The notes under the pieces are model-generated. The model saw only the letters and a list, made by a program, of their open reading frames with translations. It was not told the DNA's origin and made no database searches. This document shows positions 44,434 through 53,676 of a stretch of DNA of 64,000 bases, piece by piece (the stretch's first letter is position 1; each line of letters starts with the position of its first letter). The DNA comes from Aporhodopirellula aestuarii. Lineage in GTDB: Bacteria > Planctomycetota > Planctomycetia > Pirellulales > Pirellulaceae. Location of the stretch: contig NZ_JAMQBK010000016.1 of the NCBI RefSeq assembly GCF_023701485.1, forward strand, positions 62,001 to 126,000. Direction: 5' to 3'. The position numbers and the translations under genes were made by a program.

Positions 44434-45888
44434 TCAGACCATCCGCATTCGCTTCCACGAGCCTTGCAGATAACGAGCCGACATGGCACCGGCCAGCGAG
44501 ATGACCCAACACGTCAATACGATCCACCACCATCGCAGCGTGACGGCAACAGATTCCGACATCGTGGTTGCCACCCCCTCGACACCCTCTGGCAAACTGG
44601 TTCCCCATAATGCCGGCTCCCAATCGGGCTCGAAGAAAACACCGAACGCAAGAGTCGCGAGCGACACCGTGAGCCCGGCGAGCAAGACGAACCATGTGTC
44701 ACCAGCCCCTCGGAGGGCACCTGCCAAAATCAATTGGGTCGCGTCGAGCAACACGTAGATGGCCACGAACCCGAGCAGAGTTTCGGCAGTTTGCAATGCC
44801 AACGCCGCATCGGCGGGAATCGTCGAGTCCGATTGATTCATGGCATAGAGCGAAATCAAAGTCCCGGCGCAGAACCAGTACGCCAAGGCCCAGGCGGCGG
44901 AGTATGCCCAGGCGACCGTCAGCGCCGCCCGCACACAACGGATCGCGGGCTCGGGTCCGCTGCGGACCAAATGCTGCCCCACCAGAACCGAGGCGGCGAT
45001 TGACATCCCAACCAATGGAATGAACGCGATCATATTGAAATTAATCGCCATCGTGGTCGCTTGCAGTGGCACGTCCCCGAGCCGCCCGATCATTAACACG
45101 ATGACGGAAAACGCCCCCGCTTCGGTGACATACATCAGACCGGCGGGGAAGCCGAAGTAGATCAAACGCCACATCATACGCTGGTCAAAACAAAGACCGC
45201 GTACGATGCCGTACGTCTCGCGAAATTGGGGTCGCAACAAGATCGCAGCAAAACAGACCGGTTTGAACCAAAACGATAAGACGCTCGCGATTCCGGCGCC
45301 GGCGATCCCCATCTCCCACAACCGCGGACCTTCACCGCCCCACCAAGCCGGGTCGATGCCGAAGATCAAGATGTAATCGAGCAACAAATTGATTACACCG
45401 GAGATCACGCTGACGATCGCGATAGTTCGCGTCCGATGCGTGCCGCTGAAGAAACCAGACAACGCGGTCTGCAGAACTTCACCGGCGCCGCCCCACATTA
45501 AGATCTGGAAATAAATCGACTCCAGCGGAATCAGCGCCGGCGCCTGCTGCGTCCATTTGAACAACGTCTCGGCGTTGTAACCAAGGACGAGGAAGAGCGG
45601 CATTGTTGCCAGTGAAAACCAAACCGATTGCCATAACATTCGACCAATCCGGCTGGGCCGCCCCGCCCCGACGTACTGACTCGCGATCGCGCCGGTCATC
45701 GACGCGATCCCCACGAAGACGCAGATACTGACCCAGAACAAATTTCCCGCTGCCATCGCAGCACCCATCTCCGCGGGCTCGTGCTGGAACAGCAACGTGC
45801 GGTCGACGAATAAAACGAGCGAGAACATGCCCGTGCTAATCATCAAGGGAACCGCAACGCGGAACACCTCAGCGTAAGCGGATCGCAT
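44434..45888 (-). CDS. MATE family multidrug/metabolite exporter
   Basis: 484 residues with about twelve helices in two bundles. Landmarks include VAVPLMISTGMFSLVLFVDRT at the start, GAIASQYVGAGRPSRIGR (the MATE loop after helix 2), LLDYILIFG and FVAIYVLLDATQLILAGALRGAGDTW, which is the mirrored motif of the second bundle. Expected to export a cationic or aromatic compound by H+ or Na+ antiport. It starts only 5 bases after nusB and is probably cotranscribed with it. The stop is 13 bases from the convergent AsmA-like gene. Substrate unknown. Confidence 0.9.
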   Translation of the reverse strand: MRSAYAEVFRVAVPLMISTGMFSLVLFVDRTLLFQHEPAEMGAAMAAGNLFWVSICVFVGIASMTGAIASQYVGAGRPSRIGRMLWQSVWFSLATMPLFLVLGYNAETLFKWTQQAPALIPLESIYFQILMWGGAGEVLQTALSGFFSGTHRTRTIAIVSVISGVINLLLDYILIFGIDPAWWGGEGPRLWEMGIAGAGIASVLSFWFKPVCFAAILLRPQFRETYGIVRGLCFDQRMMWRLIYFGFPAGLMYVTEAGAFSVIVLMIGRLGDVPLQATTMAINFNMIAFIPLVGMSIAASVLVGQHLVRSGPEPAIRCVRAALTVAWAYSAAWALAYWFCAGTLISLYAMNQSDSTIPADAALALQTAETLLGFVAIYVLLDATQLILAGALRGAGDTWFVLLAGLTVSLATLAFGVFFEPDWEPALWGTSLPEGVEGVATTMSESVAVTLRWWWIVLTCWVISLAGAMSARYLQGSWKRMRMV

Positions 45889-45893
45889 GGATT

Positions 45894-46325
45894 CTATTCC
45901 GAAGCGACGGTGCTTTTCTCAGCAGCGGTTTTCTTGAAGAGTCGGTCGAGAACACCGTTGATAAAACGCGGACTGTTCTCGCCCCCATAGCGACGAGCGA
46001 GCGTCAGGGCTTCTGATATCGCGACTTGCCCTGGCGTCTGCGCGAACAGAATTTCGTACGCACCCAGTCGCAACACATTCCGATCGGTGACGGGCATCCG
46101 CCCCAAAGCCCAGTTGGTCGACAATCGCTTCAGCTCGCGATCAATTTCATCACGGTGGGCCATCGTGCCATCGAGCAACTCGGTCGCGAAGGTGATAAGC
46201 AGGTTTCGGCCCTGCAACCGCGACCGAATGAAACGGCGCGACGCAGCCGCATCGCGCCAATCGTTCAGATCGGCTTCGTACAGAAGTTGAAGGACAATTT
46301 CGCGTGCGCGTCGTCGTGTAGCCAT
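45894..46325 (-). CDS. nusB: Transcription antitermination factor NusB
   Basis: Small all-helical RNA-binding protein that joins S10 in rRNA antitermination. 143 residues from the ATG at 46325, matching the family. Landmarks are [18 protein letters not shown] at the N-terminus, [20 protein letters not shown] and [15 protein letters not shown], and the end [13 protein letters not shown] at 46346 would add seven residues outside the family pattern. It is followed after 5 bases by the MATE gene. The ribH gene that often neighbours nusB is absent. Confidence 0.93.
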   Translation of the reverse strand: MATRRRAREIVLQLLYEADLNDWRDAAASRRFIRSRLQGRNLLITFATELLDGTMAHRDEIDRELKRLSTNWALGRMPVTDRNVLRLGAYEILFAQTPGQVAISEALTLARRYGGENSPRFINGVLDRLFKKTAAEKSTVASE

Positions 46326-46639
46326 GCACGATAACATGCCTGACAACGATAGTGGATGTCAACGGGGACGAAAATTCACCACATCGCTGCGGCAGTCTTA
46401 GTACGCTTTGAGACGCAAAAACACGACGAAATCGCCTCCGCGAAGACGCGGCTCGTGAACGGCTCAGTCGAATGAATCTGCCCCTCGCTCGACCTCGCGT
46501 CCCGGCACATCGATTCGACGCATACCGATCAATGCTGGCGGGACAAACGCTGAGACGCCGAGACAGTGAACATTTGTCGCGACCGACAATCGCGAAAACG
46601 AACCCACCGCTTGCCCCCGCCGCTTGCGAAACATCGGCA
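46326..46639. other. Intergenic region between queD and nusB
   Basis: About 310 bases with no believable gene. A short hairpin TTGTCG/CGACAA (46574-46589) lacks a T-run, so it is not called a terminator. It should contain the nusB-MATE promoter, which was not identified. Confidence 0.3.
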
Positions 46640-47065
46640 CTAAAGAGAGACCTCCGCATAGGTCTCTTCACTTTCCCATAACCGAACCTTAAACGCACTC
46701 GCACCGGTGTCACTGAGAATCAGCGGACAGGCGACCTCCAGGAAGTGTTTGGCCATGTTTTCGGCAGTCGGATTGCTATCGAGTTCATAGATGCGGTGGG
46801 GCACCGAACTACGGATTGCGTCGAGCCCGTTTTGGTCTTGGTCCCACAACACAAAAGCGTGGTCCCAATTGTCGTCGATCCAAGTTTTGCACTTCGTTTT
46901 GAGTTGCTTGAAATCGAGAATCCGGCCAACCGCGTCTTGCTCTTGTCCGGTCACGTAGACCTCAAGCACGTAGTTGTGACCATGAAGGTTTTGGCATTTC
47001 CCTTCGTGGCCGACCAAACGATGGCCCGCGCAAAAAGTGAAACGGCGCATGATGGAAATCGTCAC
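46640..47065 (-). CDS. queD: 6-carboxytetrahydropterin synthase (QueD/PTPS family)
   Basis: Makes 6-carboxy-5,6,7,8-tetrahydropterin from dihydroneopterin triphosphate on the route to queuosine and other 7-deazaguanines. 141 residues. Zinc ligands are the His of AGHRL and the two His of LHGHNY. The catalytic Cys is in EGKCQNLHG, the Asp-His pair in DNWDHAFVL, and a Glu in RLWESEETYAEV. All key residues of an active PTPS-fold enzyme are present. The start is a GTG at 47065 or an ATG at 47050; the GTG adds five residues. No other queuosine gene is nearby. Confidence 0.9.
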   Translation of the reverse strand: MTISIMRRFTFCAGHRLVGHEGKCQNLHGHNYVLEVYVTGQEQDAVGRILDFKQLKTKCKTWIDDNWDHAFVLWDQDQNGLDAIRSSVPHRIYELDSNPTAENMAKHFLEVACPLILSDTGASAFKVRLWESEETYAEVSL

Positions 47066-47245
47066 GGTATGGCTCTCGGCTCGAAACGTTCAGCGGGCAA
47101 GAAATGGGACTCAGCAATCAATTAGATCACGAACCCATGATAGCGTTCCGTCGAGTTCCCGCACTCCCCGCCCCCCCGTGTCAGGCGAGTGCCCGTGCAT
47201 ATGGCAAGCCACCATCAACGGATGCCCCCCTATCCGTGACACGTG

Positions 47246-48049
47246 TTAGCGAGTCTTCGCCTCGGAGTCTGGAGCGGCGTTTCGGCTTTCGGTAGGCCGG
47301 TACGAGACGAAGCGATGTACGGGGCCGCGTGGTTGGTATTCGTGGGACGCTTCCGACCCAACGCGTCCCGCCATTTGCAATTGGCCAGCGATCAAGTTAA
47401 CCGATTCGATAACGAGCGGTTTGATCACAAACCGTGGGTCTTCCTGAGGAATCTCAACGAGAGCGATCGGTCCCGCTTCGGTAAAGTCCCAACGGATGTC
47501 GAGATCGCCCATCGCGGCCTCTTTGCTGATTTTTCGGACAAACGGTTCCAGCGGCAGAGGCAACGCGCCGGCCTTCAAGTCTGACAATGCGATCGCGAGC
47601 AAGTTCGGCTCTTCGGTCATCTCGACACTCAACCGACATGAAACGACGGTGTCCCATCGGTTGGACGTGTATCGTGCGGCGGCAAAGAGCTGCCCATTCT
47701 CCAACGCGATCGCGGGATCAGAAACACCATGCGCAAAGAGTCGCCCGAACCGCTCGGGGAGTTCGCTCTGCAGCCACGCATTAATCTCTTCTTCGCTAAA
47801 CGACGTTTTCCAAAACATCCCTTGCTGCGTTTGCAGGCGAACCTGTTCGACATCATGCTCGAGTTGGTTCCGAGCAATTTCAGCAATCGCCTCCGATTGA
47901 TTCCTCGCCCGACTGTAAAACTCGGGAACTTGTTTGGATTGAGAAACCGCCCACCAACTCGCGCCAGAAGCAACGATGACACAGGTTGCCACGATGCAGA
48001 GCGACAAACGCACCCACCGATTCGCGAAGGTATTTTTAAAGCGGCTCAT
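47246..48049 (-). CDS. Membrane-anchored protein of unknown function
   Basis: 267 residues with one N-terminal helix (LSLCIVATCVIVASGASWW) and an otherwise soluble, presumably periplasmic part. The latter includes SEEEINAWLQSELPERFGRL and VIESVNLIAGQLQMAGRVG, with alternating hydrophobic strands reminiscent of small AsmA-like or LEA-type lipid-interacting domains, though no family is certain. The ATG at 48049 has GGAG five bases upstream, one of the better ribosome sites in the window. It stands between two minus-strand genes with gaps of 140 and 180 bases. Confidence 0.7.
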   Translation of the reverse strand: MSRFKNTFANRWVRLSLCIVATCVIVASGASWWAVSQSKQVPEFYSRARNQSEAIAEIARNQLEHDVEQVRLQTQQGMFWKTSFSEEEINAWLQSELPERFGRLFAHGVSDPAIALENGQLFAAARYTSNRWDTVVSCRLSVEMTEEPNLLAIALSDLKAGALPLPLEPFVRKISKEAAMGDLDIRWDFTEAGPIALVEIPQEDPRFVIKPLVIESVNLIAGQLQMAGRVGSEASHEYQPRGPVHRFVSYRPTESRNAAPDSEAKTR

Positions 48050-48189
48050 CAGATCTCCATTGCAGGACGACGGCGGAATGAGGCGATGCCGTGGTTCTGC
48101 ACCAAGGCCGGGTATTATTGGAAGCGGTAAATGCGTTCAAAACAACCGAATGCGGTGCTGTGGGGAGCGATAATTTTGTTGATTTTTCG

Positions 48190-51100
48190 CTAGAACCGCA
48201 GGGGATTCGGCAGCCACCTGCGAAGCCTGCCGGCAATCGTTTCGGAGGCTTCGGACTCTATTTTCGTGGCATCGGATGACGGATCCGGCTCGGGTGTTAC
48301 GGTTGAATCGTTGGCCGGGGTTCGCTCGGGCGAGCCAAATGGAGGCACGGGCGAGGGATTTTCTGTTGAGGGCACGGTAGGAGCCGCTTCACGCCACATG
48401 GGCGTGGGAAGGCCGCCGACATCAAACGGAAAGCGACTACGAACCCCATCTCGGCCCGTTGCGTCATCGGGGACCATGGAGACCGTGGTGTGGTGAGAGA
48501 TCCTCAACAGGTCGTTGGCCCAGTAGTTTCGTAGTAGCGCCGCGGCGGGTTTTAAATCAGAATGCTGGAGCCCCTGCACGGCGAGATACGCAAGACTCTG
48601 CAGTTCCGAGCGTTCCGCCGCACTGGCAAAGTAGTCGGTGACGATCACGTCATCGATCCAAACGGTTGTCGATGAGAAGTTATCAATCGTGACTCGAAGA
48701 TTCTGATCTTTCTCGCAATCAACATCGAGCCATTCCAGGACCAGACGCCCGACGTGCCATTTTCCGTCGCTCGCGACTTTCAGCGTTTCACTGCGTCTGA
48801 TCGGTTGACCATTTCGCTCACCTTCGATTGCGACGCGAATCTCCGCCATTTCCGGCGGCACTGGCTGAGCCGATGTGGCGGGATCGCTGATGATTGGTGC
48901 CTGCCCACGAACTGACATCGAGATCCCGATACGTCCGGCAACTGGACGCCCAACCTCTCGACTGATCAACCAGGACGAGGCTCCTGACTCGGTCTTGCCG
49001 CACATGCGGATCGACTTTCTGCCTTCGCTGAATGCAACCGAATCGATGGCGACCGCGTCGGCAGGATGATGGGCATGCATCCAGCCGGGGATGCCAAGTT
49101 CGTGACGTTGTTCGAACCCACCATTGACGAGCAGATTGCGACACGTCGGTTGATTCGCCTCAAGCGATTGGACAGGCGTCGGTGGCGTGCGTTCGCCCAA
49201 TTGATCGAGAGCAGTCCCATCGCTCGACACCGTTCGTTCGCGCGACGAAGAGCGACTGTCCCCGGACGTAAATGCGCGTCCCATGCTCCACCGGTCGGTC
49301 AACCACAGCGAGCCGGCCCGGCTCGACACGGTTTCGTCAGATGTGGATGCGCCCGGCGTCGAAACGTTCTGCGCGTTTACACCGCCCCTCGAATACCGAG
49401 AGCCGGCAACCATGGTTTGCGCTGGAGACCTCGCAGTTGATGTCATTCCGGCGAGCTCGCCGAGCAATCCAAGATTTTCGACGATCGACGTCACTTGGCT
49501 GGTAAGCAGTGCAATTCGCGAGCGAGCGTCGTCTGCCTCGGAGGCGAACTGAATCGTTGGCGAGATCCGGTCGGAGGCGCAACAAACGCTCAGCGATGAG
49601 GCGGGAACCACGATCGTGGCACCACCGCTGCGAACGATCGGCAGTGTTGTCCGAACACCATCAATCGCCGTAGGTGGCTGACTCGACCACGCCGTGATTT
49701 CGGATAGCGGAAACGTTACCCGCATCGGCCATGGAGCACGATTGACACAAATCAATACACTGCCATCGCCGATATTCGCATGGCGAATATGCACCAATGA
49801 ACTGGAGCCACCACGCTCGTCGTCGGCCTGCGAGCTCGTTAGCCAACGCGAATCTTCATCCCAGCAAGATCGCCAGAGCTGGATCGCACCACGCACCGAA
49901 CCTGACTGCGGAAGCACTTCACCGTTGAGAAGCGATTCGTCAATGAGCAGGTCGTGCCGGTAGATCCGTTTCAGTGACATTGACGCGGTATGGCGGATCG
50001 TCCACTTGGACCAGTCCTGAAGCCACGTGTTCGCAGCGAACGCTTCATCGCGTCGCAGCAGCGGCAATGCAGTCGGGTCGTTCGCCAATTCTGCGGTGGT
50101 GGTTGCCTCACGAGAAGTCTCATCAATCGAACATTCCCGGCATCCGAACCACAGGATTTCGGCTTTGTCAGCGGCATGAAGGGCGGGCGGAAAATGACCA
50201 CGGATCGTTTGGGGCGATGGACGTTGGAAGTTAGCGACTCGCAAGCGAGTCTTCTTTGACGGTGCACTCGCGGGCGATTTGACAAGTTCGAGAATCACCT
50301 CGTCGGCCGCAGTGGCATTCACCTCGGCTGGCGACGATTCGCGTGGAACGATTTGCCACGATTGCAACCCGAGCCGGTTGGCTTTTGCTCGCACGCATCG
50401 CATCAGTAGTTCGCGCAATTCGCGTTCGTCACCTGTTAGCGAATCGTCGGTTGCATCAAACACGATTCCGTCCGCAGACGCGGCGACGATGGTATCCAAA
50501 CGCTGCTGAATCGTTTCCATGATCGAGGCCCAACGTTGCGACGGACTCGCTCCATTTCGCTCAGCTGCGGCGAGCCCCCAGGAGAATCGCGAGGTCAGAG
50601 AGCCGCCCGGCTGGAAAGCTCCGTACTCCACATCGATTTCCGGAAATCCATTCCATCGCACCAGACTTCGGCGATGAGTCACGGCCTGTGCGGGGGAGTC
50701 AGAGGCCGAAACGGCTGGCACGTCCACTGCTGCGGCATTTCCGACGGAGGCTACCGGCATTGGTTGAGTTTGAGCGGGCAAGACGATCAGCGGCCAGGAT
50801 TCAGGGGTGACCGCGGCCGAGTTTGCATCGCTGCGATTCTTCAGTAGGCCGCGATCGAGATACAGAAGCCCGCGCCAACGCGACGCCGCGGGCGAGTGGG
50901 TATCCAAACGCAATTCATACACGCCTTCGGGGAGAGACTGCGAGAAACGAAATTCCCATCGGCCGCTGTGGTTGATCGCCGATTCAGTTTCATCCTGCTG
51001 CACCATGACTTCGTCAGCACGGATGAGCGGGGCTCGCTCGATAACCCGGCGATCGGCAACGGAGGTCACGACGAGGCTGCAGGGGGCCCAATGGTTTTCC

Positions 51101-51465
51101 GGCAAGGGCGTCTCGTCTTCACTGCGGCAGACGATCTCGCCGTGAATCGGAGTATCGCTACGGTAAGCGAGAGAGGGACGCACCTGCGCAGCATTTCGCT
51201 CGAACTGAGCAGCGTCCTCAGCCGATCGCAAGACCGCTGATAAGACGAGTTCTGGACCGGTGACTTCCGCGTCGGGATCGGTGGAGGTAGCTGGGGCCCC
51301 GGTGGAATCGGACTGTTGAGGAACGGACTCCTGCCCGATCACACCGGTGGGGGTGATGACCAGACTCCCCACAATCAGAACTCCGGCGACGATCGCGATG
51401 CGAAGGAAACGGCGAATTGCGGGACTAGGAAGGAGAAGTTCGATCACAGTAACGACGTCGCTCAC
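48190..51465 (-). CDS. Large exported protein of unknown function
   Basis: 1091 residues. A long N-terminus ends in a signal or anchor segment (FLRIAIVAGVLIVGSLVITP), after which the chain is hydrophilic and Ser/Glu-rich. Visible parts include a beta-sandwich-like stretch (GRWEFRFSQSLPEGVYELRL), a TIM-like or glycosidase-resembling stretch (PEIDVEYGAFQPGG, IVFDATDDSLTGDE), and a carbohydrate-binding-like module (NLLVNGGFEQRHELGIPGW, IWIDDVIVTD-type ending). The C-terminus is Pro/Ser-rich. The start is a GTG at 51465 with no clear ribosome site. The lectin-like module and export suggest a surface polysaccharide role, which is inference. Not recognised as a known family. Confidence 0.6.
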   Translation of the reverse strand: MSDVVTVIELLLPSPAIRRFLRIAIVAGVLIVGSLVITPTGVIGQESVPQQSDSTGAPATSTDPDAEVTGPELVLSAVLRSAEDAAQFERNAAQVRPSLAYRSDTPIHGEIVCRSEDETPLPENHWAPCSLVVTSVADRRVIERAPLIRADEVMVQQDETESAINHSGRWEFRFSQSLPEGVYELRLDTHSPAASRWRGLLYLDRGLLKNRSDANSAAVTPESWPLIVLPAQTQPMPVASVGNAAAVDVPAVSASDSPAQAVTHRRSLVRWNGFPEIDVEYGAFQPGGSLTSRFSWGLAAAERNGASPSQRWASIMETIQQRLDTIVAASADGIVFDATDDSLTGDERELRELLMRCVRAKANRLGLQSWQIVPRESSPAEVNATAADEVILELVKSPASAPSKKTRLRVANFQRPSPQTIRGHFPPALHAADKAEILWFGCRECSIDETSREATTTAELANDPTALPLLRRDEAFAANTWLQDWSKWTIRHTASMSLKRIYRHDLLIDESLLNGEVLPQSGSVRGAIQLWRSCWDEDSRWLTSSQADDERGGSSSLVHIRHANIGDGSVLICVNRAPWPMRVTFPLSEITAWSSQPPTAIDGVRTTLPIVRSGGATIVVPASSLSVCCASDRISPTIQFASEADDARSRIALLTSQVTSIVENLGLLGELAGMTSTARSPAQTMVAGSRYSRGGVNAQNVSTPGASTSDETVSSRAGSLWLTDRWSMGRAFTSGDSRSSSRERTVSSDGTALDQLGERTPPTPVQSLEANQPTCRNLLVNGGFEQRHELGIPGWMHAHHPADAVAIDSVAFSEGRKSIRMCGKTESGASSWLISREVGRPVAGRIGISMSVRGQAPIISDPATSAQPVPPEMAEIRVAIEGERNGQPIRRSETLKVASDGKWHVGRLVLEWLDVDCEKDQNLRVTIDNFSSTTVWIDDVIVTDYFASAAERSELQSLAYLAVQGLQHSDLKPAAALLRNYWANDLLRISHHTTVSMVPDDATGRDGVRSRFPFDVGGLPTPMWREAAPTVPSTENPSPVPPFGSPERTPANDSTVTPEPDPSSDATKIESEASETIAGRLRRWLPNPLRF

Positions 51466-51649
51466 GCTCGAATAGGTTCATGGGAGTGACTGGAGTAAGC
51501 CAACTCAAAAGTAGCCATTTTTTGGGACTGATCACAAGTCCGTTTTCGCCGGTGTGAAACACGTATTAATCGCTCTGGTGTTGGATGCGGGGGGCATGTC
51601 AGAATGCGACGAGGCATCTATCCCTCCCCTGCTCCCCACGGGAAACCCC

Positions 51650-52639
51650 ATGACGTTGAAAGGGCTGACAAGTCGGCTGGTCGACGCGACCGCGTATGCG
51701 GCCGTGCGTGGCATCGTGTCGGTGATTCAAGTGCTGCCGATGGACATGGGTGACCACCTCTGTCGGGCGCTCGCGACTCTGTTGACCGGTCCGATGCCGA
51801 TCCGTGAACGAACGATTTCGGAAACGCTCGACAAGATCTATCCGACGGTTGGGCCAGAAGACGCGCGGCGATTGACCCTCGCGATGTGGCACCATTTGAT
51901 GTTGATGGTTTGCGAAATCGCGTGGGCGCAGCGACGATTGCATCGCTCGAACTGGACTGAACATGTCAGCTTTCGCGGCAACCGTGAGATGCTTCAGGCG
52001 AGCTTCTCACCGCGTGCTTCAGTGCTGGTTAGCGGTCACTTTGGCAATTTCGAAATCGGCAGCTACACGCTGGGGCTGATGGGCCTGAAAACGCTCGCGA
52101 TCGCCCGCAACCTTGACAACATTTACTTGCACCGGTGGGTCGAGCGATTTCGTGGAGCGAAGGGGCAACGCCTCGTCGACAAAAATGGGTGCGCACCGAT
52201 CGTCGAACAATTCATGCAGGAGGGCGGGACACTTTCCTTGCTGGCCGACCAACATGCCGGCGACAAAGGCTTGTGGGTGGACTTTTGTGGCGTGCCAGCG
52301 TCCTGTCATAAAGCGCTTGCGCTGTTTTCGCTGGCCAACGTGGCACCGATGCTCGCCGTCTACACGAGGCGAGTGGATGGTCGGCCGATGCAGTTCGAAT
52401 CGGCACTGATGGACATGGTTGACCCCGGTGTGGTCGATGCGGAGGGCAACCCGCCTCCGGAATGCGAGTCCGTCGAAACGCTCACGGGCTGGTACAACCG
52501 ACAACTCGAACGCATCATCGACTTGTCACCGGAGCAATACTGGTGGCTGCATCGACGCTGGCGAACGCCTTCGCCGCGGGTCGCCAAGCGATTGGCAAAG
52601 AAACGCGAAGCGACGGCACAATTACGCGCTGCGGGCTAG
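51650..52639 (+). CDS. Lysophospholipid/lipid A biosynthesis acyltransferase (LpxL/HtrB family)
   Basis: Adds an acyl chain to a lipid A-type or glycolipid acceptor at the inner membrane. 329 residues from the ATG at 51650; the open frame reaches 51554 but the extra part looks unlike the family. The catalytic HX4(D/E) motif is present as SGHFGNFEIGSY. The second block is GTLSLLADQHAGDKGLWVDFCG, where family members read DQ. A single hydrophobic segment lies near the N-terminus. The stop overlaps the convergent holA stop by 18 bases. It supports an outer membrane with lipid A-like lipids in this organism. Confidence 0.87.
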   Translation: MTLKGLTSRLVDATAYAAVRGIVSVIQVLPMDMGDHLCRALATLLTGPMPIRERTISETLDKIYPTVGPEDARRLTLAMWHHLMLMVCEIAWAQRRLHRSNWTEHVSFRGNREMLQASFSPRASVLVSGHFGNFEIGSYTLGLMGLKTLAIARNLDNIYLHRWVERFRGAKGQRLVDKNGCAPIVEQFMQEGGTLSLLADQHAGDKGLWVDFCGVPASCHKALALFSLANVAPMLAVYTRRVDGRPMQFESALMDMVDPGVVDAEGNPPPECESVETLTGWYNRQLERIIDLSPEQYWWLHRRWRTPSPRVAKRLAKKREATAQLRAAG

Positions 52640-53671
52640 TCGCATCACGAGTTGCTCGAGCATAAACCGATCGCGGCCATCGGCGCTATGCGTGCCTTTG
52701 AGGCGAAGGTCGGCATCGAGCATCCAGCCGAGCAATTGCTTCGCCCGGGACCGTCCCATCGTTTGCAGTTGTTTCTTAGCTGCCTGAATTTCCGCAGGAC
52801 GCCGAATCCCAGCAAGCGCCAAAACATCTTCGAATTGCCACGGACGGCCACTCCGCTCGCGATGCTCAATGATCGTCGTCGCCATCCCGAGTCGCCGCAG
52901 TGACCAAGAGATTTGAGGCAGCAGCGCGATCGCCTTTTGGCCTCCGGTGAACAGTTTATCGAGTTGCCGGAGAGCTTCCGCCGCATCTCCTCCGGCAATC
53001 GCATCGGTAATCTGCCAGACCGTCTTGCCCTGCCAACCAGCGACAACGTCACGCACGAGCGACTCTTCGATCTTGCCCCCGACGTCCACGTAAAGCGCGA
53101 GTTTGGCGATCTCGGTGTCGAGCATGCCAATTTCTTCGCCAAGCATTTCGATCAACGCGTCGGCAGCACCGGCGGCGAGTTTGACCTGATGCCGCGCGGC
53201 CACGTATCCGGTCAAAAACTTGCGTCTCGTTGCGGCAGTGACCCCTTGTTTGGTGTCCGTGTTGTTGCCGCATGCAACGAGCAGATGATCCTTGTCGGCC
53301 GCTTTGTAGAGCCTTGTGTTGCTCGCCAAAGAATCAAGTTCGAGGACAAACCGCGTGCTGTCTCCAGGGGCCGCGACGTACTTCTCCAGTTCGGTACGGT
53401 GACCGGTCACGAATTTGTCGGCCGAACGCACCGCCAGGGTCCGTTTATCACCGGCGTCAAAATCGAACAATGATGCCGTTGCCAAATCGTCCCTGAGGTC
53501 CGACCAACGCGTCGTCTCGCCGTCGAATTGAGTCCAGTCGCCTTCGCCGATGAGTTTTTCCATCGCCCATCGACGGAGCGTGGCATCATTGCCATAGATG
53601 ATGGCGAGAGAATCGCCCGCAGTCGTCGGCGTGGTGCCGGCGATGTATTCAAACGCGTGTTGTTTCGGCAT
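52622..53671 (-). CDS. holA: DNA polymerase III delta subunit HolA
   Basis: Clamp-loader subunit that opens the beta clamp. 349 residues, normal for HolA. Family features: LAIIYGNDATLRRWAMEKL at the start (delta domain I), VRSADKFVTGHRTELEKYV, TRFVLELDSLASNTRLYKA, the domain III stretch GGDAAEALRQLDKLFTGG and LLPQISWSLRRL. The end is MLDADLRLKGTHSADGRDRFMLEQLVMRL. It starts 5 bases after the stop of the repeat-rich membrane protein upstream, so it is the last gene of the pilM-like operon. This is an odd pairing of a replication gene with envelope machinery. Confidence 0.9.
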   Translation of the reverse strand: MPKQHAFEYIAGTTPTTAGDSLAIIYGNDATLRRWAMEKLIGEGDWTQFDGETTRWSDLRDDLATASLFDFDAGDKRTLAVRSADKFVTGHRTELEKYVAAPGDSTRFVLELDSLASNTRLYKAADKDHLLVACGNNTDTKQGVTAATRRKFLTGYVAARHQVKLAAGAADALIEMLGEEIGMLDTEIAKLALYVDVGGKIEESLVRDVVAGWQGKTVWQITDAIAGGDAAEALRQLDKLFTGGQKAIALLPQISWSLRRLGMATTIIEHRERSGRPWQFEDVLALAGIRRPAEIQAAKKQLQTMGRSRAKQLLGWMLDADLRLKGTHSADGRDRFMLEQLVMRLARSA

Positions 53672-53676
53672 CGCGT

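Noticed and set aside
46648-46671. Hairpin AGAGACCT/AGGTCTCT as a queD terminator
   Set aside because: It lies within the last codons of queD and has no T-run.
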